The notes below the pieces were generated by a model. The model made no database searches, had not been told where the DNA came from, and saw only the letters and a program-made list of their open reading frames with translations. Position numbers and translations under genes: made by a program. From positions 2,443,001 through 2,507,000 of the forward strand of contig NZ_CP040021.1 of the NCBI RefSeq assembly GCF_005280275.1: a DNA stretch of 64,000 nt, in the 5' to 3' direction. The DNA is from Salinivibrio kushneri (lineage in GTDB: Bacteria > Pseudomonadota > Gammaproteobacteria > Enterobacterales > Vibrionaceae). Positions within the stretch are counted from its first letter, which is position 1. The number at the start of each line of letters is the position of its first letter. This document shows, in pieces, positions 59,302-64,000 of this stretch.

Positions 59302-61001
59302 AATTCAGGCCCTAAGGTAAGGTGTACACGAAAATCATCATCGTCATTATCAAAACCATGTGCGACATCAAGGCGAATCGGGCCGACCGGCGATGACCAG
59401 CGAATACCGGTACCAGCCGCACGCTTCCACGATAAACGACTGGTCCACGCGTCACCGCCATCGGCAAATAGCGCCCACCACCAATTGCCGCCAAGGCGAT
59501 ATTGATACTCTAACGTCCCGGTCAACATATAGCGCGCACCGCTCAGCTGACCGCTTTCGTCACGCGGAGAAACGGTCTCGTAGCCATAGCCGCGAATACT
59601 GTTGTCCCCCCCGGCGAAAAAACGCAACGATGGCGGCGCTTCACTAAATTCTTCAGAAATCAGAGCGCCACCATCGACGCGTAATAAACCGCGATGGTTT
59701 TTGTTCAGGCTACGAATCCAAGCACTCCGCCCTTGCAAGCGCACCAAACTAATATCTGACAACCAAATCGGATCGGCCGCTTCCAATGTAATCGATTGTT
59801 TATCTCCCCAATGCGGCATTAATCCACCGCGTGCACGCGTGCGAGTGAAATTGATCCCAGGCAGCACCACGCTGACGCTATCTTCATCTTGCCCTTGGGT
59901 GTAGTCTTCATAAAGCCAGCGTAACGAGACACTGCGTTGCCAGCCGGTATCATACAGCCAATGTCTAGAAACCGACGTCGACACCTCAAGGCTGGAGGTG
60001 TCGCGTTGTTCGGTGTTTTGTAACCCTAACTGCACTTGATAATACTCGCGGGAAACATCCTCCAAAGGGACCTTGTAGGTCGAGGTCAACGTCTGCTCAG
60101 GCTCAGAAATCGCGAGTGATGTGGTGATACTGTGGCCGCGTGAGTTATACCAAGGCTTGCGCCAGTTAAACTTGAACCGTGGACCAATGTCAGTGGAATA
60201 CCCGACACCGGTTTCAAACTTATTGCGCGCTTCCGGGGTCAGCGTCACCTTGATGGGGACTTCATTATCTTCCGCTTGCTCCATGTCCGCTTGCACCAAG
60301 GCACTGGAGAACCAACCGGTATTCGCGAGCGCTTGGTTAAACTCTCCCAGTACCGACACACGATACGGCTCACCCGGGGAAAAATCACGTAAGGTGTCGA
60401 GACGCTGCAACTGAATTTGCGCGCCTTGGTAGCGAATCGCACCAAAGTGATAACGCTTGCCACTGGCAAAGTGAAGCCGAATAAAGGCCTGCTGACGATC
60501 AGGCGCGACCTCTAATCGCGTATGCGTAAAGCGACCATCAAAGTATCCCTTTTTCACCGCCAAGCTTTGAATCTGGCTTTTTAGCGTCTCGTAATCATTG
60601 TGATTGAGCCTCGCGCCCGGCTGCGGACCGTCAGCCTTGAGAGCATGAAAATCGTCATCCATGCCCGCTTCACCGCTAAACACCACATCCACTTGCGCCA
60701 AGCGCACAGGCTCACCGGGGTCAACCTTGACGTTAAGCGTGGCATCACCGTCCATGTGAGTGGCAATCTTGGGTTGATAAAACCCCACCGCTTGCAGCGC
60801 TTTGCGCACATCTTTTTCGACGCGAGCAATAAATCGGTAGGAGCCATCCCGCTCTTCTGGGGCAATCGCCGCAAGATAGGTCTCGACGTTATCTTGTGCA
60901 ATGCCATCGAGCCCTTCAATATCTATGTCGACATCCGCACGAGCCGTACTAGACATCAAGCTGATAGCGATCGCGAATAGGGGGAATAACCGTATATTCA
61001 T
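59298..61001 (-). CDS. tamA: Translocation and assembly module protein TamA
   Basis: Outer-membrane Omp85-family barrel. 567 residues: signal peptide (residues 1-22, ending SSTARA), three POTRA domains (about 25-260), and a 16-strand barrel with the conserved FFAGGDNSIRGYGYETVSP segment and C-terminal aromatic-rich strands. The ATG at 61001 begins the signal peptide; the longer frame to 61151 runs into the msrA promoter side. It is divergent from msrA, as in E. coli. Confidence 0.95.
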   Translation of the reverse strand: MNIRLFPLFAIAISLMSSTARADVDIDIEGLDGIAQDNVETYLAAIAPEERDGSYRFIARVEKDVRKALQAVGFYQPKIATHMDGDATLNVKVDPGEPVRLAQVDVVFSGEAGMDDDFHALKADGPQPGARLNHNDYETLKSQIQSLAVKKGYFDGRFTHTRLEVAPDRQQAFIRLHFASGKRYHFGAIRYQGAQIQLQRLDTLRDFSPGEPYRVSVLGEFNQALANTGWFSSALVQADMEQAEDNEVPIKVTLTPEARNKFETGVGYSTDIGPRFKFNWRKPWYNSRGHSITTSLAISEPEQTLTSTYKVPLEDVSREYYQVQLGLQNTEQRDTSSLEVSTSVSRHWLYDTGWQRSVSLRWLYEDYTQGQDEDSVSVVLPGINFTRTRARGGLMPHWGDKQSITLEAADPIWLSDISLVRLQGRSAWIRSLNKNHRGLLRVDGGALISEEFSEAPPSLRFFAGGDNSIRGYGYETVSPRDESGQLSGARYMLTGTLEYQYRLGGNWWWALFADGGDAWTSRLSWKRAAGTGIRWSSPVGPIRLDVAHGFDNDDDDFRVHLTLGPEL

Positions 61002-61189
61002 GCAGTGAGATCCATTACCCGGGTGTCGCCCGGCTAAATTGATGATATCTTGCCATATTACGTGTTGAGCGGGGCAGGAGGCCAGCACCATGTTGTTCAT
61101 AAGGTGCGGGATCCATGCCTGAATGCCAACCATTAACGCGCATAGCAGCACGCATTGCGCTTTTTCATCACAGCAGTCAAAGGATGCCT

Positions 61190-61822
61190 ATGTCGATGCA
61201 ATCTTCCTTTACCCAACCTGACAATGCGATAGCGGATCGACCCGATCCGATTATTCCAGCCGAACCGCACGCGGTATTTAATCAGCCTATCACGGCCATG
61301 CCAGCGGCTGGTCAAAAACAGGTCATTTTTGGTATGGGCTGTTTTTGGGGGGCCGAGCGAAAGTGGTGGCAACAGCCGGGTGTGGTGATGACATCGGTGG
61401 GATACAGTGGCGGTGTTACCCAACATCCGCGCTATCAAGACGTCTGCACAGGACAAACCGGCCATGCCGAAGTGGTTAACGTGATTTTTGATCCGTCCGT
61501 AGTGAGTTTAGACACCCTACTGGCGGTATTCTGGGAAAACCACGACCCGACCCAAGGTATGCGTCAAGGCAATGACGTCGGCTCGCAGTATCGCTCCGCG
61601 ATTTACTACTGTGATCCCGCGGATCAAGCCAGTGTCGAAGCGAGCCTGGCCACTTATCAAGCGGCATTGAGAGATGCCGGTAAGCCAGATGCGGTGACCA
61701 CCGAGATCGCACCGGCCGGCGCGTACTACTTCGCGGAAACTGACCACCAGCAGTACTTGCACAAAAATCCGCAAGGCTACTGCGGCCTGGGTGGCACAGG
61801 GGTTTGTTTCCCACCGCAATAA
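61190..61822 (+). CDS. msrA: Peptide methionine (S)-S-oxide reductase MsrA
   Basis: Repairs oxidised methionine in proteins. 210 residues (E. coli 212). Catalytic cysteine in [31 protein letters not shown] in the core, and a C-terminal resolving-cysteine region [15 protein letters not shown]. Three in-frame ATGs lie close together; 61190 has AAGG at six-base spacing. It is divergent from tamA. Confidence 0.95.
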   Translation: MSMQSSFTQPDNAIADRPDPIIPAEPHAVFNQPITAMPAAGQKQVIFGMGCFWGAERKWWQQPGVVMTSVGYSGGVTQHPRYQDVCTGQTGHAEVVNVIFDPSVVSLDTLLAVFWENHDPTQGMRQGNDVGSQYRSAIYYCDPADQASVEASLATYQAALRDAGKPDAVTTEIAPAGAYYFAETDHQQYLHKNPQGYCGLGGTGVCFPPQ

Positions 61823-61845
61823 GCCTTTGCTCAATGGCGAGGCAT

Positions 61846-61876
61846 AAAAAAACACGTCCGCTTGGACGTGTTTTTT
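61846..61876. terminator. Bidirectional terminator between msrA and ytfK
   Basis: AAAAAACACGTCC pairs with GGACGTGTTTTTT around GCTT; the A-run and T-run serve both converging genes. Confidence 0.9.
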
Positions 61877-61890
61877 GAGTGTGGCGATGT

Positions 61891-62097
61891 TTATGCAGTA
61901 ATGGCCATGGCTTTAATTTCTTTATTCACCTCAGTCATTACCGATAACGCTCGTTTGTCACTGTGCCCCGGCGGCAGTAAACGGCCACCATCAAACTCAA
62001 ACGCGCCTACACCTTCGATGTAGAGTCGGCCCTTAAAAAATCGTTTCACATACCGCGCAATCTGGGTTGGTCGATATTGACGAAAGATGCGAAGCAT
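61891..62097 (-). CDS. ytfK: YtfK (DUF1107) small protein
   Basis: 68-residue cytoplasmic protein matching E. coli YtfK in length and sequence pattern (RPTQIARYVKRFFKGRLYI, GAFEFDGG, LSVMTEVN). In E. coli YtfK binds SpoT and promotes (p)ppGpp accumulation under phosphate or fatty acid starvation. AAGGGATCC precedes the ATG. It lies between msrA and ytfJ on the opposite strand, a Vibrio/E. coli-like neighbourhood. Confidence 0.9.
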   Translation of the reverse strand: MLRIFRQYRPTQIARYVKRFFKGRLYIEGVGAFEFDGGRLLPPGHSDKRALSVMTEVNKEIKAMAITA

Positions 62098-62469
62098 AAG
62101 GATCCCTTTCTTGTTCTCAAAGTCTGTCTAAGCAGACCGAAACGGCAATTCATTTCTTTCACCGTCACGATGACCGTGTGATATTGCCACCTTGGAGCGC
62201 CAAATATTATCTGGCAATCTCCGCGTAAAAAGCTAAGCAAGCAAAGTGCCATCTCAATAAGATGGCAATCACAGCATTAGAGCCTGCTTGCGAACAGAAG
62301 TTCCCGCTTTAGAGAAATACGTTTTGCGGCACAAGTTCGATCGACACAGAAAAGTCCGATCTTGCGCACGGAATCACCCTAGATACTTGGCACAAATCAC
62401 CGTGTGACGTAACCATAGATAACTTGGCACCTGATGCCAAATAGTACCCACAAACATGGATGATCAATA
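62098..62469. other. Divergent ytfK–ytfJ control region
   Basis: About 370 bases with no gene. It holds a hairpin TGCCATCT/AGATGGCA with a five-base loop near 62250, and close to ytfJ two direct repeats (TAGATACTTGGCAC at 62380-62393 and TAGATAACTTGGCAC at 62416-62430), listed separately. Confidence 0.5.
62380..62440. repeat. Direct repeats plus TTGGCA/TGCCAA palindrome upstream of ytfJ
   Basis: The 14-15-base sequence TAGATA(A)CTTGGCAC occurs twice, start to start 36 bases. The second copy is completed into an inverted repeat TTGGCA-CCTGA-TGCCAA (62424-62440). Spacing of about 3.5 helical turns and the palindrome suggest binding of a dimeric regulator at the ytfJ promoter. Confidence 0.5.
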
Positions 62470-63027
62470 ATGAAAAAAACCACCCTACTTGCTCTCACCT
62501 TTGCGTTATTCTCCGGCACGAGTATGGCGCACACGCTCCAAAATGGTGCACCCTTACCGCCAGCCAAAGTCGCCGAGCACGGCGAACTGACGCTGAATGG
62601 CGACGATATCGTTTATCAAACTTGGCAAACCGAACAATTGCCGGGCAAAGTACGCGTGATCCAGGCCATCGCCGGACGCAGCAGTGCCAAGGAAATGAAT
62701 GCCCCCTTGATGGAAGCCATCACCGCCGCAGACTTTGACGATGCTCGCTACCAAACCACCACCATCATTAACCAAGATGATGCCATGTGGGGCACCGGTG
62801 GCTTTGTCAAATCATCAGCCGAAGACAGTAAACGCGAGTTTAGCTGGTCATCGATTGTGCTCGACGAAAACGGCAATGTCGCAGAGGCATGGCGCCTAAA
62901 AGAAGAAAGCTCGTTAATTGCCGTATTGGATAACCAAGGCTCGGTACGCTTTGTCAAAGAAGGCAAATTAAGTGCCGACGAGGTGAATCAAGTCGTCAGC
63001 TTGGTCACCCAATTAGTCAACCGATAA
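62470..63027 (+). CDS. ytfJ: YtfJ family periplasmic protein
   Basis: 185 residues with a signal peptide ending SGTSMA-H. Sequence matches E. coli YtfJ throughout: LQNGAPLPP, VRVIQAIAGRSSAKEMNAPL, RYQTTTIINQDDA, and FSWSSIVLDENGNV. The family has a thioredoxin-like fold without the CxxC motif; its role is unknown. It has its own upstream region with repeats and ends in a GC-rich hairpin. Confidence 0.9.
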   Translation: MKKTTLLALTFALFSGTSMAHTLQNGAPLPPAKVAEHGELTLNGDDIVYQTWQTEQLPGKVRVIQAIAGRSSAKEMNAPLMEAITAADFDDARYQTTTIINQDDAMWGTGGFVKSSAEDSKREFSWSSIVLDENGNVAEAWRLKEESSLIAVLDNQGSVRFVKEGKLSADEVNQVVSLVTQLVNR

Positions 63028-63034
63028 CAACCAC

Positions 63035-63053
63035 GCGCGGGGACAGCCCGCGC
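63035..63053 (+). terminator. Hairpin after ytfJ
   Basis: GCGCGGG (63035-63041) pairs with CCCGCGC (63047-63053) around GACAG, eight bases after the ytfJ stop; no T-run. Confidence 0.5.
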
Positions 63054-63086
63054 TGTCATTCAACACTTGGCGTTGATGATGATAAT

Positions 63087-63101
63087 TGTTATGTTATCAC
63101 A
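63087..63101. promoter_or_regulatory. Zur-box-like operator
   Basis: TGTTATGTTATCACA matches 12 of 14 defined positions of the gamma-proteobacterial Zur core TGTTATA-N-TATAACA. It lies 26 bases before the start of the small gene at 63127 and upstream of the zinc-binding ZrgA-like gene, so zinc-dependent repression of both is expected. Confidence 0.65.
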
Positions 63102-63126
63102 TTACTTATGTAGCACGGAAGTTGGC

Positions 63127-63414
63127 ATGTCTCGGCGATTGATCGTCCATCTGCTATTTGTTTTGATGCTCAGCCAAGCTGGGCTGTGGGGGGAGCATCA
63201 CCTCGATACTTTCACCCCAACGCATCATAGTGAGCACTGCAGCGCCTGCCATTTGGTGCCGCCAGCCCTCTTAGCTTATGCGGTCTCAGCACCTGTGCCC
63301 ACCTATGTGGTCAACGCAATTGTTACCCTTTCAAAGCCACCACGTGCTTACCACACCGCCATTGCCTTTTCAGCTCGCGATCCACCTAGTCGAATAAATT
63401 CCCTCATGATTTAA
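63127..63414 (+). CDS. Small His/Cys-rich exported or membrane protein, zinc locus
   Basis: 95 residues. A hydrophobic N-terminal segment (residues 5-20) looks like a signal peptide or anchor; then several histidines (GEHHLDT, THHSEHCSACH) with a CxxC pair that could hold zinc, and a second hydrophobic stretch. It resembles small proteins of unknown function (DUF2607-like) found before zrgA in Vibrio, though I cannot confirm the family. GGAAG precedes the ATG at 63127; the longer frame from TTG 63067 would run across the Zur-like box. It is 25 bases upstream of zrgA and probably in the same operon. Confidence 0.65.
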   Translation: MSRRLIVHLLFVLMLSQAGLWGEHHLDTFTPTHHSEHCSACHLVPPALLAYAVSAPVPTYVVNAIVTLSKPPRAYHTAIAFSARDPPSRINSLMI

Positions 63415-63439
63415 CCCATTTATTCACTAGGAGAACCCA

Positions 63440-64000
63440 ATGAAAACACGTTTTTTACCCAGCATTATCGCCATGGCCGTTACGATGGCTGCGACGTCGG
63501 CACTCGCCGAAGAAGCCAATTACCAATCGTTTGACGCCCACGTGCACGGTGAAGTGGCCGCTAGCCTCGCCCAAGACGGTGAGCGTGTGCTGATTGAGCT
63601 GACCGCGCCCGGCCATGATGTGGTTGGGTTTGAGCACCACCCGAAAAATGCCGCCGATCAGCAAACGCTCGAAGATGCCTACGCGCTGCTGCGTGATGGT
63701 GGGAAACGCTTCCAACTTGCCGAAGCGGCGAATTGCCAGCTCGCCGAGACCAAAGTCACCAGCAGTTTTAACGACTACGATGAGCATCACGGCCATGAGG
63801 AGCATCATGGTCACGATGAACACCACGGTCATGACGAGCACCATGACCACGACGAACATCACGGCCACGACGAGCATAATAACCACGACGAACATCACGG
63901 CCACGATGAGCATCATAACCACGACGAACATCACGGCCACGATGAGCACCATGACCACGACGAGCACCACGGCCACGATGAGCACCATGATCACGACGAG
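63440..64000 (+). CDS. zrgA: ZrgA-like zinc-binding periplasmic protein (DUF2796), 3' end missing
   Basis: The frame is open for 187 codons to the window edge. Signal peptide residues 1-22 (TSALA-EE), then FDAHVHGEVAASLAQDGERVLIELTAPGHDVVGFEHHP, typical of DUF2796 proteins such as V. cholerae ZrgA, the periplasmic partner of the Zur-regulated ZrgABCDE zinc importer. From residue 116 the protein becomes twelve consecutive hexapeptides HH(G/D/N)H(D/E)E up to the edge, a high-capacity metal-binding segment. AGGAG lies six bases before the ATG. Downstream transporter genes would be expected beyond 64000. Confidence 0.9.
   Translation, partial: MKTRFLPSIIAMAVTMAATSALAEEANYQSFDAHVHGEVAASLAQDGERVLIELTAPGHDVVGFEHHPKNAADQQTLEDAYALLRDGGKRFQLAEAANCQLAETKVTSSFNDYDEHHGHEEHHGHDEHHGHDEHHDHDEHHGHDEHNNHDEHHGHDEHHNHDEHHGHDEHHDHDEHHGHDEHHDHDE
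63785..64000 (+). repeat. Tandem 18-base (hexapeptide) repeat inside zrgA
   Basis: Exactly twelve 18-base units fit between 63785 and the window edge, coding HHGHEE, HHGHDE, HHGHDE, HHDHDE, HHGHDE, HNNHDE, HHGHDE, HHNHDE, HHGHDE, HHDHDE, HHGHDE, HHDHDE. From unit 3 on, G units alternate with D or N units, giving a 36-base higher-order period. The array probably continues past the edge. Confidence 0.92.

Noticed and set aside
63455-63994. A 179-codon minus-strand open frame opposite zrgA with a Val/Met/Ile-rich repetitive product
   Set aside because: It is the mirror of the His/Asp/Glu repeat of zrgA (GTG/ATG-rich complement of CAC/CAT); the plus-strand frame has signal peptide, family match and ribosome site.
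63785-64000. Regular 18-base repeats considered as a CRISPR array
   Set aside because: Units are contiguous without spacers, stay in frame and encode a His-rich segment.

Overview
The window is a dense, single-chromosome stretch of a marine or halophilic gamma-proteobacterium of the Vibrionaceae. Protein sequences and gene order match the Vibrio core genome: ilvIH – acyl ligase – PAP2 – glycosyltransferase – leuABCD; djlA / lptD-surA-pdxA-rsmA-apaG-apaH / folA-yjjBP / cgtA-rpmA-rplU / ispB / mdh / argR; and mpl-ubiX / fbp / ppa / tamAB / msrA-ytfK-ytfJ-zrgA. Base composition is roughly half G+C, higher than most Vibrio, so a genus such as Salinivibrio or Grimontia is plausible; that genus guess is inference. 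No rRNA, tRNA, insertion sequence, prophage or CRISPR array was seen.

Left part (1-9100): the first codons of an SOS gene behind a perfect LexA box, a periplasmic-sensor diguanylate cyclase, pyruvate kinase I with a GntR-type regulator behind it, and the trehalose locus treR-treB-treC with two operator-like palindromes before treB. One A+T-rich orphan membrane gene (9187-9840) sits between treC and ilvH and is the only visibly foreign-looking gene.

Branched-chain amino acid part (10060-21610): ilvIH and an acyl-CoA ligase on the minus strand, a translationally coupled PAP2 phosphatase/glycosyltransferase pair, and leuABCD preceded by a full attenuation leader with a 19-residue leader peptide carrying six leucines. 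Next come a DUF547 protein, a TPP riboswitch with thiBPQ (thiamine uptake), a second diguanylate cyclase, a PIN-PhoH ATPase, rapA, rluA and a 2-hydroxyacid dehydrogenase.

Envelope and housekeeping part (33500-48170): djlA, the lptD-surA-pdxA-rsmA-apaG-apaH run, folA with a two-gene YjjPB-type exporter, cgtA, ribosomal proteins L27 and L21, ispB, mdh and argR.

Right part (48170-64000): a fused TRAP permease with a UspA-like protein but no solute receptor, ubiX-mpl, fbp, ppa, tamA-tamB (outer-membrane translocation and assembly), msrA, ytfK, ytfJ, and the start of a Zur-type zinc locus: a small His/Cys protein and a ZrgA-like periplasmic protein whose histidine-rich tandem repeat runs off the window edge.

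The most unusual items are the ZrgA repeat with its 36-base higher-order period under a Zur-like box, the receptor-less TRAP permease behind a structured leader, the orphan two-helix membrane gene beside a perfect 13-bp inverted repeat, and several mRNA leaders with strong secondary structure (pykF, leu, thi, rluA).
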